A DNA stretch of 64,000 nucleotides from Peribacillus frigoritolerans (GCF_004358755.1 NZ_SMZY01000002.1:744001-808000), one strand, 5' to 3'. Positions 18,505-26,944 are shown, numbered from the stretch's first letter. The notes: a model not told the origin generated them from the sequence alone. Translations and numbers: made by a program.

Positions 18505-19743
18505 GTGTACAACGTTACATTCATAGTGGAAGAAACAGCTGAAAAAGAAAAAATGACAACATGGATACAAGAAGAACTAGAGGATACCCTGCATGTGGAT
18601 GAGAGAAACATAAACACCACACACAAAATAGCTGTAGTAGAAATTAGAAATTTATTTGACTGGGTCAAAATTCACCGTCTGCAAAAAAAACACCATGACT
18701 GCATCATCTTCCCGCTTCTAGACCCATCTATGCTGAAAACATCTCCAATTGCCATCGAACTGCAGCTGCAGACCATGCTAGTGAAGCCCGTCAAAAAACA
18801 TACCTTCATCAAGAGTTTAAGAAAAGTCATCACGTCAAATAAAAATGAAAGCGCAGTCATCGCAAACTATGGTTCAATGGTTCAGCAGCTTGAACAGGAA
18901 AGGACAGACGCACGCCTTCTACCTTTTCAAGAAGCTTTTCTTCGGAGACTGCTCCGGGCCGAAGTGAAATCAGAAGAAGAGCTGTTTGCAGCACGTTCCT
19001 ATCTTTCTGATGAAACAGTTCCAAACGCGGTTTGCTTCATACAGGGATTTATTCACAATCAAAGCAGGGAAAAAGCAGAATCAGCGCCTCTTCTCATTCA
19101 GTCTGTCTTTAATCAGCTCTTTTCACAAGTGAATCAGCAGCCGTCTTTTCTCGCTTACAAAAAACATTTGCTCATGCTTATCCAGGTTCCGCACGGCTTA
19201 TCTTCCATCAGAAATTGGCAGGAAGGCGAAAGCAACTTGCTACAGGCGATTGAGGTTCTGAAAAATAAACATGGCATTCATTTATACATAGGAGTCGGTT
19301 CCATTTACAGAGAGCCCCTGCTTTTATCCCATTCGTACCGAGAAGCACGCAAAGCAAGGCGCACCCCTCATTACAACCGGCTCTCGCTCCGATATTTTGA
19401 AGAAATAACCACTAATCCGCAAATCAATACGTGCACAAGCTATATTGCTCTTAACTTCCATAAAGAACTGACGACGAAAATCGTCGCTGACCAAATCAAC
19501 ATCAGCGTTCCATATTTCTGCAAACTCTTCAAAAAAGAAACCGGCCGCAGCTTTGTTGAATATGTCACTTTCGTCAGACTTCAACGCGCCGTCTGGATGC
19601 TCAGGCATACCGATCAAACAATTGAGCAAATTGCAGACGAACTCGGCTTTAATACCCCGAACTATTTCAGCACCACCTTCAAAAAATACGTAAGCATTAC
19701 CCCGAGTGAATATCGGCTGACGGATGAGATTCTGTTTGTATAG
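18505..19743 (+). CDS. AraC family regulator with N-terminal regulatory region
   Basis: A 412-residue regulator. The C-terminal 100 residues carry the AraC double HTH (LTTKIVADQINISVPYFCKL, then TIEQIADELGFNTPNYFSTT, then FKKYVSITPSEYR). The N-terminal 120 residues look like a degenerate receiver-like domain without the phospho-acceptor set, and the middle resembles the GGDEF-like or helical spacer region of YesN-type regulators. GTG start at 18505 with GGGG 8 nt upstream. It is divergent from the DUF485-symporter operon (170 bp between starts), so I infer it controls organic acid uptake. B. subtilis uses a TetR gene (ywcC) at this position instead. Confidence 0.85.
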   Translation: MYNVTFIVEETAEKEKMTTWIQEELEDTLHVDERNINTTHKIAVVEIRNLFDWVKIHRLQKKHHDCIIFPLLDPSMLKTSPIAIELQLQTMLVKPVKKHTFIKSLRKVITSNKNESAVIANYGSMVQQLEQERTDARLLPFQEAFLRRLLRAEVKSEEELFAARSYLSDETVPNAVCFIQGFIHNQSREKAESAPLLIQSVFNQLFSQVNQQPSFLAYKKHLLMLIQVPHGLSSIRNWQEGESNLLQAIEVLKNKHGIHLYIGVGSIYREPLLLSHSYREARKARRTPHYNRLSLRYFEEITTNPQINTCTSYIALNFHKELTTKIVADQINISVPYFCKLFKKETGRSFVEYVTFVRLQRAVWMLRHTDQTIEQIADELGFNTPNYFSTTFKKYVSITPSEYRLTDEILFV

Positions 19744-19744
19744 A

Positions 19745-19890
19745 GAAAAGCGGAGCCGACTGTTCAGACCCGAAAGACAAATAAGGATCCGGCTGAAAAG
19801 GCGCTTTTTGCCTTTACAGACGGATCCGTTTTGGCCGAGGGGCTAGGAGGCGGAGCTGGACAACAAGAAAAGCGGAGCCGACTGTTCACA
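19745..19890 (+). repeat. Dispersed Bacillus-type repeat: full copy plus partial copy
   Basis: Full copy at about 19745-19795 begins GAAAAGCGGAGCCGACTG and ends ATAAGGATCCGGCTG. A partial copy at 19867-19888 repeats the first 22 bases. A related copy lies at 40834-40880. Between the two copies is a hairpin AAAGGCGC...GCCTTT-like region. This type of GC-rich interspersed element is familiar from bacilli genomes; its job is unknown. Confidence 0.75.
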
Positions 19891-19899
19891 GGCCTAGGA

Positions 19900-20000
19900 G
19901 AAAATCCCGAATTGATGGGGTTTCCAATTTAATTGGAGGGGTTTTGGAATTAATTCATGGGGTTTTAAAATTAATTCGTGGGGTTTCCGAATTAATTGGA
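19900..20000. repeat. 21-bp tandem repeat, four units (locus A)
   Basis: Four units start at 19917, 19938, 19959 and 19980, each beginning GGGGTTT and containing an AATTAATT core. The period is exactly 21 bp, so any reading frame gives a heptad repeat (minus strand: KPHELIL, KPHELIP, KPLQLNW). A partial fifth unit precedes it. The same repeat type occurs at 53944-54048. No gene with a credible start covers it. Confidence 0.85.
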
Positions 20001-20055
20001 GAATTTTGTTCTTGCCTAGGAGTTGTACTGTGGAGCTGAAAAGGAAAAAGGAGGA

Positions 20056-20175
20056 CACTTCCAACAATGACGCCACTTCTCAGGATTCAGATCGTTACTT
20101 GTGGCACCACTTCCAACAATAACACGACTTCTCAAGATCTGGACCGTCATTTGTGGCAGCACTATTGCTGGTGAT
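20056..20175. repeat. 52-bp tandem repeat, two copies and a fragment
   Basis: CACTTCCAACAAT begins copies at 20056 and 20108, and a fragment (CACTATTG) begins at 20160; the period is 52 bp. Each copy ends TTGTGGCA. The left part (TTCCAnnAnTnACGC) resembles the unit of the 52-bp array at 55742, which has the same period. Confidence 0.75.
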
Positions 20176-20189
20176 ACTATGAATTACAG

Positions 20190-20229
20190 AAAAAAGCAGG
20201 CAGAAAAAACAAACGTTTTTCCTGTCTGC
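20190..20229 (-). terminator. Rho-independent terminator of the RibD-type reductase gene
   Basis: Minus-strand GCAGACAGGAAAAA / TTTTTTCTGCCTGC with a short loop and one bulge, followed by TTTTTT. Confidence 0.85.
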
Positions 20230-20252
20230 TTCATTTAAAAACTTACCTTTTC

Positions 20253-20777
20253 TCAAGCATTCACATAATGATTCTGCACAAATTCCCCATACTTTTTGCT
20301 GCTTTTAAGCCTTAGTTTGATCTTAGAATTCCTGGTCTTAAACAGCGGGATGCCGTCGCCTAAAATAATCGGGGCAGTCGTGATGATGTACTCATCGACC
20401 AAGTTTTTTTTCATAAAACCGTCCAATAACTCTGATCCCCCAACAAGCCAGATATCCCTGCCTTGCTGTAATTTTAATTTTTCAGCAAGCGCTGCAGGGT
20501 CTTCCGTTGTGAAATGCAGATCTGAACTCGTGCTGATTTCTTTTCTTGTAAATATATAGCTTGTTTTTCCTTCATACGGATACTGATTATTAGTTAAAAG
20601 TAGAACATGGTCATACGTTTTTTTTCCCATCACGACCGTATCTATGGATTCTATAAATTCACTATAGCCATTGTCCCCAGCACCCTCGACCTCATCAAGC
20701 CAGCTGATATCCCCATCCAGACGGGCTATATATCCATCAAGGCTAATTGCAATAAATAAAACGATCTTTCTGCTCAT
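20253..20777 (-). CDS. Dihydrofolate reductase-like (RibD C-terminal fold) protein
   Basis: A 174-residue protein of the RibD_C / DHFR superfamily, the size of B. subtilis YwjB/YyaP-type proteins. It opens MSRKIVLFIAISLDGYIA and has IDTVVMGKKTYDH, SYIFTRKEI and IWLVGGSELLDGFMKKNLVDEYIITTAPIILGDG, all expected for NADPH binding and the active-site cleft. True substrate unknown; such proteins rarely act as the cell's main DHFR. Start ATG at 20777 lies 8 nt after AAAGGAG; an ATG two codons earlier is too close. Divergent from the WYL regulator at 20870, which probably controls it. Confidence 0.86.
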   Translation of the reverse strand: MSRKIVLFIAISLDGYIARLDGDISWLDEVEGAGDNGYSEFIESIDTVVMGKKTYDHVLLLTNNQYPYEGKTSYIFTRKEISTSSDLHFTTEDPAALAEKLKLQQGRDIWLVGGSELLDGFMKKNLVDEYIITTAPIILGDGIPLFKTRNSKIKLRLKSSKKYGEFVQNHYVNA

Positions 20778-20869
20778 ATTCATGTCTCCTTTAGTAGAAA
20801 TGTTTGACTTTGGCTTTTATGTTAACAGATAATGACGACAGAAATAGTCATGATCAGGAAGGAAAAAAC

Positions 20870-21805
20870 ATGTCAAAATTTCAGCGATTATTCAGCATCC
20901 TGTTTTATATCAACCGGAACAGAAAAGTAACGGCAGGCGAATTGTCTAATGAGTTTGGAGTATCTGTCCGAACGATCCAGCGTGACTTAGCCGAGCTTGA
21001 AGAATGGGGCTTGCCTCTATATAGTGAACAGGGACCTCACGGGGGATACACTGTTTTGAAAAATAATATCCTTCCTCCGCTCTTCTTCACTGAAGAAGAG
21101 GGACTTGCCCTGTATTTTTCATACGAGTACCTTATGCACTACCAGACCCTGCCCTTTCAAACGGAAATTAAGGCCGCTTCCGATAAACTTTACTTATCAT
21201 TCAATGAAACAATCAAAAAGAAAATAGATGAAATAAAAAATCACATTTCCTTTTTAGCGCATCCCCAGAAAATTCATGCCCCTTTATTAAATGACATTCT
21301 GGGGAGCGCAGTCAGCCAGTCGCAAATCGAAATAGAGTATGAGGGAAAGAAAGGGAAAGCTATTCGCAGCATTTTTCCTTATGGCATTTATGCATCTAAT
21401 GGATTATGGTATTGTCCAGCCTATGACTACAGCTCTCAGGATCACCGATTATTCAGAGTCGACCGAATCTGCAGCGTGAAGGTAATAGGTGCAGACGAAT
21501 CTATAAAAATGAACCTATTTGGATGGCTTTCTAAAATGGAACAACGGGATCAAATTCCTTTAAAAGTCCAATTGACGAAAAATGGAGTGAGGGAATGCAA
21601 GAGCCTGCCATACCTTGCAGATTATATAACTCAGCATCATGATGGCACAGGGACAATTTCTGCCAAAATTCCAATTGATGAAATCAGCTTTATGGCCAGG
21701 CACTTTTATTTGCTTGGAGGAGACGCTATCGTTGAAGAACCGCAGGAACTGATTGAGAGTATCTTATCGCATGCCAAAGCTATTCAGGATCAGTATAAGA
21801 ACTAA
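20870..21805 (+). CDS. HTH plus WYL domain transcriptional regulator (YafY/YobV type)
   Basis: A 311-residue regulator. Residues 1-60 form a DeoR-type winged helix (VTAGELSNEFGVSVRTIQRDL). The rest is a WYL region (ASNGLWYCPAYDYSSQDHRLFRVDRI) and a C-terminal WCX part ending in HFYLLGGDAIVEEP. WYL domains bind ligands or nucleic acids and switch the HTH. The start at 20870 follows AAGGA; a longer frame upstream lacks a ribosome binding site. Transcribed divergently from the reductase gene, with 92 bp between the starts. Confidence 0.88.
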   Translation: MSKFQRLFSILFYINRNRKVTAGELSNEFGVSVRTIQRDLAELEEWGLPLYSEQGPHGGYTVLKNNILPPLFFTEEEGLALYFSYEYLMHYQTLPFQTEIKAASDKLYLSFNETIKKKIDEIKNHISFLAHPQKIHAPLLNDILGSAVSQSQIEIEYEGKKGKAIRSIFPYGIYASNGLWYCPAYDYSSQDHRLFRVDRICSVKVIGADESIKMNLFGWLSKMEQRDQIPLKVQLTKNGVRECKSLPYLADYITQHHDGTGTISAKIPIDEISFMARHFYLLGGDAIVEEPQELIESILSHAKAIQDQYKN

Positions 21806-21833
21806 AAAAATTCCCCTATGCGGGGAATTTTCA
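21806..21833. terminator. Bidirectional Rho-independent terminator
   Basis: AAAATTCCCC / GGGGAATTTT with a 5-nt loop between the convergent WYL regulator and DUF948 genes, with A and T runs on the two sides. Confidence 0.9.
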
Positions 21834-22205
21834 TTTCAGTTTAATCTTCACTTCACGGTTTGGCGCCTTCTCGTTTTTCACCGGCGGAAGTCCATATCCA
21901 TACCCGGTTGCCGCCTGTTTTACAGTGTTCGTCACACTGTGAATGACCTCTCCCATATCCTGTGCAGATTCAAGCAATGGTTCTACCGTTTTCATTTTGC
22001 TTTTTACATCAACAGTGATTTGATTGGCAGAGTGAATCAGATCCTCAGCCTCTCCCGACAAATCATGAACAGCCTTTCTTACTTCAACAAGGGTCTCATT
22101 TGTTTCTTCCAGGGTAACCATTCCGCGTCTTAGCGTTTGGATCAAATACCCTACAAGGCAAATAAAAGCTAACGCAGCTCCGACAGCACTTAGTTCGATT
22201 AACAT
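21831..22205 (-). CDS. DUF948 membrane-anchored protein (YoxC/YtxG-like)
   Basis: A 124-residue protein with one N-terminal membrane helix (residues 4-24) followed by a long amphipathic helix with heptad-like spacing (TLEETNETLVEVRKAVHDL, then VEPLLESAQDMGEVIHSV) resembling a chemotaxis-transducer stalk. This is the DUF948 layout. Members are linked to general stress or cell-envelope roles in bacilli but have no defined activity. Single gene. Confidence 0.78.
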   Translation of the reverse strand: MLIELSAVGAALAFICLVGYLIQTLRRGMVTLEETNETLVEVRKAVHDLSGEAEDLIHSANQITVDVKSKMKTVEPLLESAQDMGEVIHSVTNTVKQAATGYGYGLPPVKNEKAPNREVKIKLK

Positions 22206-22285
22206 GTTCCACCTCCGCGGCCGATTATGTACAAGACAGGCTGTACATTGATAAATTATATGATTCGGCCGCGAAGAGTAGAAGC

Positions 22286-23500
22286 TTATAGTTTCAGCAT
22301 TTCTCCTTTTCGGAGCACCGGTGCTTCTGCACGAACGGTTTCGGGATATTTTATTCCCTGACCTGTATTCAGGCAGACCACGGTTTCATTTTCCTTAATC
22401 CAGTTTCTTTCTCTTAAGAGACGGGCCGCAGCAAAAGTAGCCGCTCCCTCCGGACAAATAAAACAGCCTTCTAATTCAGCAATTTGTGACTGCTCAGCAT
22501 GAATCTCTGTTTCAGAAACAGCAATGGCACAGCCATTCGTCTCATAAATCCCCTGAAGAACAAGAAAATCACCGATTGCTTTCGGCACATTGATGCCAAA
22601 CGCATCCGTCTCTGAATTTTCCCAGAATTCTGATTCCATTTTCCCTTCTTCAAATGCTTTTACAATCGGTGCGCACCCTTCCGCCTGAACAGCAACCAGG
22701 CGGGGAAGCTTGTCCTTGCTGATCCAGCCAAGCTCCTGCAATTCCAGAAGAGCTTTATAGATTCCGATTATGCCCACACCCCCGCCAGTCGGGTACAAAA
22801 TGACATCAGGCACGGTCCAGTTCAGCTGCTCCGCAATTTCATACCCCATCGTCTTTTTCCCTTCAATGCGGTATGGCTCTTTTAGCGTGGATGCATCATA
22901 AAAACCTTCTTCGCTGACAAGCTGCGCTACAACTTTTCCTGCATCGCTGATCAATCCGTCAATCAAATGCAAATTCGCACCGGAAATCGCCGTTTCTTTT
23001 CTAGTAATAAGCGGCGCATCCAATGGCATGATTATATACGGCTCCAACCCCGCTCTTGCTGCATAAAGTGACCACGCGGCACCTGCATTGCCGTTTGTCG
23101 GCATCGCAAATGTTTTCACACCCAGCTCCTTCGCTTTCGATATGCCGACAGCAGCGCCCCGCGCTTTAAAAGAACCAGTTGGAATCAGACCTTCATCTTT
23201 CATAAGAAGATGCCCAATACCTAATTTTCTGCCGATTCTGTCCATCTTAAGGAGCGGCGTCATGCCCTCTCCCATTGATACAATATTGTCCGGATTTTCT
23301 ACCGGAAGCAGCTCATGATATTTCCAAAGGCTGTTTTCTCTGTTACTTACCTCTTCTTTCGTCAACACCGATTTCACTAGATCCAAATGATAGTTTACCA
23401 ATAACGGCGATCCGCACGTGCAAAGCTGCTGAATCGTGTCCGCTGAATACTCCGTACCGCATTTCGGGCAGCTTAAATGTGACAGATAACTATAATTCAT
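22286..23500 (-). CDS. thrC: Threonine synthase
   Basis: A 404-residue fold-type II PLP enzyme converting O-phosphohomoserine to threonine. The N-terminus has a zinc-ribbon-like CPKCGTEY...CTCG. PLP Lys lies in PTGSFKARG; GNAGAAW follows; the phosphate-binding glycine loop is PTGGGVG. B. subtilis-type hom-thrC-thrB neighbours are absent, so this may be a second, separately controlled synthase or a relative acting on a similar substrate. Start ATG 23500 has GGAGGGA 7 nt upstream. Its leader (23521-23577) shares a structured motif with the ssuD leader. Confidence 0.85.
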   Translation of the reverse strand: MNYSYLSHLSCPKCGTEYSADTIQQLCTCGSPLLVNYHLDLVKSVLTKEEVSNRENSLWKYHELLPVENPDNIVSMGEGMTPLLKMDRIGRKLGIGHLLMKDEGLIPTGSFKARGAAVGISKAKELGVKTFAMPTNGNAGAAWSLYAARAGLEPYIIMPLDAPLITRKETAISGANLHLIDGLISDAGKVVAQLVSEEGFYDASTLKEPYRIEGKKTMGYEIAEQLNWTVPDVILYPTGGGVGIIGIYKALLELQELGWISKDKLPRLVAVQAEGCAPIVKAFEEGKMESEFWENSETDAFGINVPKAIGDFLVLQGIYETNGCAIAVSETEIHAEQSQIAELEGCFICPEGAATFAAARLLRERNWIKENETVVCLNTGQGIKYPETVRAEAPVLRKGEMLKL

Positions 23501-23520
23501 GAAAAAATCCCTCCATAATA

Positions 23521-23577
23521 GAAAAGGCCCCTAACAAATAAACGTTAAGGGCCTTCGGTTTTTCCGATCAGCTTATG
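23521..23577 (-). promoter_or_regulatory. Leader with conserved 22-nt core and terminator, upstream of thrC
   Basis: Minus-strand core at 23572-23551 reads GCTGATCGG-AAAAA-CCGAAGGC: outer pair GCT/GGC, internal loop GA/A, inner stem TCGG/CCGA, 5-nt loop. The final GGC is also the 5' arm of a terminator AAGGCCCTTAAC / GTTAGGGGCCTT followed by TTC. The transcript predicted from the promoter at 23584-23612 starts within 10 nt of the core. The ssuD operon leader has the same arrangement with a compensated stem (TTGG/CCAA). Confidence 0.65.
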
Positions 23578-23583
23578 TATAGA

Positions 23584-23612
23584 AAGATAGCGTATCTTTT
23601 TTGAATAGTCAA
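23584..23612 (-). promoter_or_regulatory. Sigma-A promoter of thrC
   Basis: TTGACT, 17-bp spacer, TATCTT on the minus strand; the spacer and -10 contain an AAAGATA/TATCTTT inverted repeat. Expected start near 23577. The -35 directly follows the stop codon of the 23614-24075 gene. Confidence 0.7.
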
Positions 23613-23613
23613 A

Positions 23614-24075
23614 CTAAAAGGAGGATAACACTATTCCCTCTGATAACAAATTCGAACGGTTTTGGAGACTATCAGAAAGCAGACTGTAGGCTGCTATTTT
23701 CTTTTTGAACCGTTTTACTACATAAACGCGATCTTTGTAACTGTATATAAAGATTCTAACATCCTTTTTTCCTCTTTTAGTATCAATGATAATTGGAGTC
23801 CCGCCGTTCTCCGGATGTAAAAATAAATTCTCGCTCCCTGGATAAATATAATATTTTTTTAAAAATACTGCTTCGTTAAAATCATTAATTACTTGTATTT
23901 TGCCTTCACCTTTCAAGGATTTCCCATCAATGGTTACTTTAGAATTTGAGTCACTGAGTTTTGAATGAATCTCAAATTTGCTGATAAGCCAATCGACACT
24001 AAAAGTTGGAAGACAGGTCATTACTATTTTTATAGCACTCATTAGAATTAAAGAAATTATTACTGCCAAAGTCAT
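23614..24075 (-). CDS. YfmQ family protein
   Basis: A 153-residue protein resembling the uncharacterised YfmQ family of bacilli. One N-terminal hydrophobic segment (residues 2-24, VIISLILMSAIKIVMTCL) anchors it or serves as a signal, then SVDWLISKFEIHSKL, TIDGKSLKGEGKIQVINDFNEA and a beta-rich remainder. Function unknown. It has its own ATG with no clear strong ribosome binding site. It lies upstream of the thrC promoter in the same direction. Confidence 0.7.
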   Translation of the reverse strand: MTLAVIISLILMSAIKIVMTCLPTFSVDWLISKFEIHSKLSDSNSKVTIDGKSLKGEGKIQVINDFNEAVFLKKYYIYPGSENLFLHPENGGTPIIIDTKRGKKDVRIFIYSYKDRVYVVKRFKKKIAAYSLLSDSLQNRSNLLSEGIVLSSF

Positions 24076-24222
24076 ATTTTCATCACCTTTACTTTAATAA
24101 CTTATCTATTCCATCCTAGGGTTCCGACAATATTATACAATTAAGAACACATGTAATAACCGTCCAATTTGGATTAATTTTGACCATCCATTTGATAGTT
24201 GTCTTTCGAAATGAATCCCCTG

Positions 24223-24252
24223 CAAAAAAAACGATCCCCAAATGGAATCGTC
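24223..24252 (-). terminator. Rho-independent terminator of metI-metC
   Basis: Minus-strand ACGATTCC / GGGGATCGT with a 4-nt loop followed by TTTTTTT. Confidence 0.88.
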
Positions 24253-24262
24253 CTTAACTCTA

Positions 24263-25447
24263 TCAAGCTCTTAACTTATTATGCGCATGCGCAGGCAGCT
24301 TCGCCAAGGCCTGCTCAAAATCTTTGATCAAGTCGTCGGCGTCTTCAAGGCCGACGCTGATGCGCAGCAGTCCATCGGTGATCCCGCGTCGCTCCCGCTC
24401 TTCTTTTGGCATAGCGGCATGCGACATTCTTGCCGGGTATGAAAGAATGGATTCTACTGCGCCGAGGCTGACGGCGAATACTGGGAGCTCCACATTTTTG
24501 ACAAGTGTGCGGACCGCATCTTCATCAGCCAGTGTGAACGATAACACGGCACCAGGTCCATCCGCCTGGTAGCGCTGAATGGAGTGCCCTGGATGGAACG
24601 TTAGTCCAGGATAATACACGTGACGGACAGCTTTATGCTTCGACAAGTATTCTGCGAGCTTCCGGGCAGATGCGGATGATTGCTGAAGTCTGACGTTCAG
24701 TGTTTTAATGCCGCGGAGGACAAGCCAGCTGTCCTGTACCCCGAGTACCGCACCGAACGCATTTTGCAGTTTTCCAACCTGTGCAGCGAGCTCAGCGTCC
24801 TTTACTACTGCAAGACCGGCAAGGACGTCACTGTGCCCGGCCAAAAACTTGGTTGCACTGTGAAGCACGATATCGACTCCAAGCTCGAGCGGACGCTGCA
24901 GAACAGGTGTTAAAAATGTATTGTCTAAAAAGGTTAAACAGTTATTTGCTTTTGCAAGTTTCGTAATGCCCTGGATGTCGGTAATTTTCAAAAGCGGATT
25001 AGAAGGTGTCTCGACATAGATTACCTTTGTATTCGGCTTAATGTGCGATGCCACTTCGTGCAAATCAGTCATGTCGACAAAGCTGTATTCAATGCCGAAT
25101 CTGCTCAATACATCTGTGATGATCCGGTATGTTCCGCCGTATACATCTTCCGTGATTAAAACGTGGTCGCCTTTAGACAACAATAAAAAACAGGTTGAAA
25201 TAGCCGCCATTCCAGAAGCAAAGGCAAATCCTTTTGTACCGCCTTCAAGTTCAGCAATGGTTTCTTCTAATGCCTCGCGCGTCGGGTTTCCGGATCTGCT
25301 GTAATCAAATTTGCCGTAGTCATCAAAGTCAAATTGGTGAAAAGTAGAGGAATGATGGATCGGTACGCTTACCGCTCCTGTTTCTTTTTGCACCTTTTGA
25401 CGATTGTGGAGCAGTTTCGTCTCGAATTTCCAATCACCGTTGCTCAA
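24263..25447 (-). CDS. metC: Cystathionine beta-lyase
   Basis: A 394-residue Cys/Met-metabolism PLP enzyme converting cystathionine to homocysteine, pyruvate and ammonia. PLP Lys is in HSATKFLAGHSDVLAG; FASGMAAISTC and DVYGGTYR are further family signatures, and SRSGNPTREALE lies near the N-terminus. It overlaps the 3' end of metI by 14 nt, as in the B. subtilis metI-metC (yjcI-yjcJ) operon. Controlled together with metI by the upstream SAM riboswitch. Confidence 0.92.
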   Translation of the reverse strand: MSNGDWKFETKLLHNRQKVQKETGAVSVPIHHSSTFHQFDFDDYGKFDYSRSGNPTREALEETIAELEGGTKGFAFASGMAAISTCFLLLSKGDHVLITEDVYGGTYRIITDVLSRFGIEYSFVDMTDLHEVASHIKPNTKVIYVETPSNPLLKITDIQGITKLAKANNCLTFLDNTFLTPVLQRPLELGVDIVLHSATKFLAGHSDVLAGLAVVKDAELAAQVGKLQNAFGAVLGVQDSWLVLRGIKTLNVRLQQSSASARKLAEYLSKHKAVRHVYYPGLTFHPGHSIQRYQADGPGAVLSFTLADEDAVRTLVKNVELPVFAVSLGAVESILSYPARMSHAAMPKEERERRGITDGLLRISVGLEDADDLIKDFEQALAKLPAHAHNKLRA

Positions 25448-26558
25448 CTTTCTCCGCCTCCTTCATCAGTTCAAATGCCTGTGTTAAGTCCAGTTCCAAA
25501 TCTCCTGCGAATTCAATGCCGACAGAAAAACGCAAAAGCCTGTTGCACACGCCGTTTGCCGCGCGAATCTCTTCAGGAATATCCATATGTGTCTGTGTTG
25601 CCGGATATGTGATAAAGCTTTCCACTCCGCCTAAGCTCTCTGCAAATGTAATCGTCTTTAAGGCTTTTAAAAATGGATTCACCCATTCTTCCTTCTGCAG
25701 CCTGAATGAAAGCATTCCGCCTTTGCCCGGATAAAGCACATCTGTCACCTCAGACTGATTTTCAAGAAATGCTGCAAGCTGGCCCGCATTTCTCTCATGC
25801 TGGTTCATCCGCAGTGCCAGGGTTTTCATGCCACGGATCAAGAGCCAGGAATCAAAAGGAGAAAGCACCCCTCCGATTGCGTTGTGATGCTGGGCAAGCT
25901 CTTCACACAGCTCCGTTCCCTTCGCAACAACCAAACCGGCAAGCACATCATTGTGACCCCCTAAATATTTGGTGGCACTATGAATCACGATGTCAGCTCC
26001 GTCTAAAATCGGTGTTTGCAGAATCGGTGTATAAAACGTGTTGTCGACAATCAGCAGCAAATGGTTTTCGCGGGCTATTTTAGCAATCTTGCTGATCTCT
26101 GTTTCCTGCATCAAAGGATTTGTCGGGGTCTCAAGAAAAATGGCCTTTGTGCGTTCATTGATCAGCTGCTGCGTACAGTCCTCGTCTTTAAAATCGGCGT
26201 AGTGAAAAACAAGGCCATATTTTCTCCATTCCCGTTCAAATAATCGGTAAGTACCTCCGTACAAATCAGAGGATACAATGAGCTCGTCTCCGCTTTTAAA
26301 TAATGCCATAAGCGTCTGAATTGCTGCCATCCCTGAACTGAAGGCATAGCCCTGATCCCCATGCTCAAGCTCTGCAATGGCCTTTTCAAGAATCTGCCGC
26401 GTCGGGTTTCCAGTGCGGACGTAATCAAATCCAGTAGACTCCCCTATACCATTGTGCCTGTATGCTGTAGAAAAATAGACGGGCGGATTCACGGTTCCCG
26501 TTGCGTTTTCACTTCGATTTCCAATTTGAGCTAAGATTGTTTCAATGCGTTCTGACAT
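25434..26558 (-). CDS. metI: Cystathionine gamma-synthase / O-acetylhomoserine thiolyase
   Basis: A 374-residue PLP enzyme that joins acetylhomoserine with cysteine (or sulfide) in methionine synthesis. PLP Lys in HSATKYLGGHNDVLAG; GYAFSSGMAAIQTL, LYGGTYR and ETPTNPLM are typical. The ATG at 26558 was chosen; in-frame GTG and TTG codons lie just upstream. First gene of the metI-metC operon, reading from a SAM riboswitch 120 bp upstream. Operon partner overlap and order match B. subtilis. Confidence 0.92.
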   Translation of the reverse strand: MSERIETILAQIGNRSENATGTVNPPVYFSTAYRHNGIGESTGFDYVRTGNPTRQILEKAIAELEHGDQGYAFSSGMAAIQTLMALFKSGDELIVSSDLYGGTYRLFEREWRKYGLVFHYADFKDEDCTQQLINERTKAIFLETPTNPLMQETEISKIAKIARENHLLLIVDNTFYTPILQTPILDGADIVIHSATKYLGGHNDVLAGLVVAKGTELCEELAQHHNAIGGVLSPFDSWLLIRGMKTLALRMNQHERNAGQLAAFLENQSEVTDVLYPGKGGMLSFRLQKEEWVNPFLKALKTITFAESLGGVESFITYPATQTHMDIPEEIRAANGVCNRLLRFSVGIEFAGDLELDLTQAFELMKEAEKVEQR

Positions 26559-26673
26559 TTCCAACACCGTCCCATAATAGTTTCTGCAAGTTTTTCTCCA
26601 TTTGTGTGTTTAAACCTAATAACTGCCATTCCATCTAATCCAGCAAGAAGGCTGCATTCCAATAATATAAAAA

Positions 26674-26860
26674 TAAAAAACGTCTTCCTCATTTAAGAAG
26701 AAGACGTTGATACCCGAATGATTGCTTCTCCTTATCTCCCAAGCTTATTACCTGCGCTTGCTGGATTTAGCACCTTGGTTCGAACAGAAAGATTCCCCGT
26801 TCTTTTCCGGTTGCTGAGATTTCACAGGGCCAGAACCCTCCATCTCTCTGGATAAGAATA
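26674..26860 (-). promoter_or_regulatory. SAM-I (S-box) riboswitch with terminator, controlling metI-metC
   Basis: Minus strand from 26858: P1 5' strand TTCTTATCC, then AGAGAGATGGAGGG (GA-rich kink-turn side), TGAAATCTCAGCAACC, GGTGCTAAATCCAGC and the P1 3' strand GGGAGATAAGGAGAA (26740-26723). These are the S-box consensus blocks in order. A terminator AACGTCTTC / GAAGACGTT with T6 follows at 26709-26674. SAM binding is expected to promote termination and shut off methionine synthesis. Confidence 0.95.
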
Positions 26861-26944
26861 AATAGTATGAACTTTTTGAATTGATTGTTTTTATAACCAT
26901 AACTCACTTTTTACCGAAATGCAAGAAGTTTTCTTCAAAAATAC

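Noticed and set aside
19894-20076. 60-residue minus-strand peptide with KPHELI repeats
   Set aside because: Created by the 21-bp tandem repeat, no credible initiation site.
23521-23577. SAM-I, T-box or TPP riboswitch upstream of thrC
   Set aside because: None of the fixed sequence blocks of these families are present and the leader is far too short.
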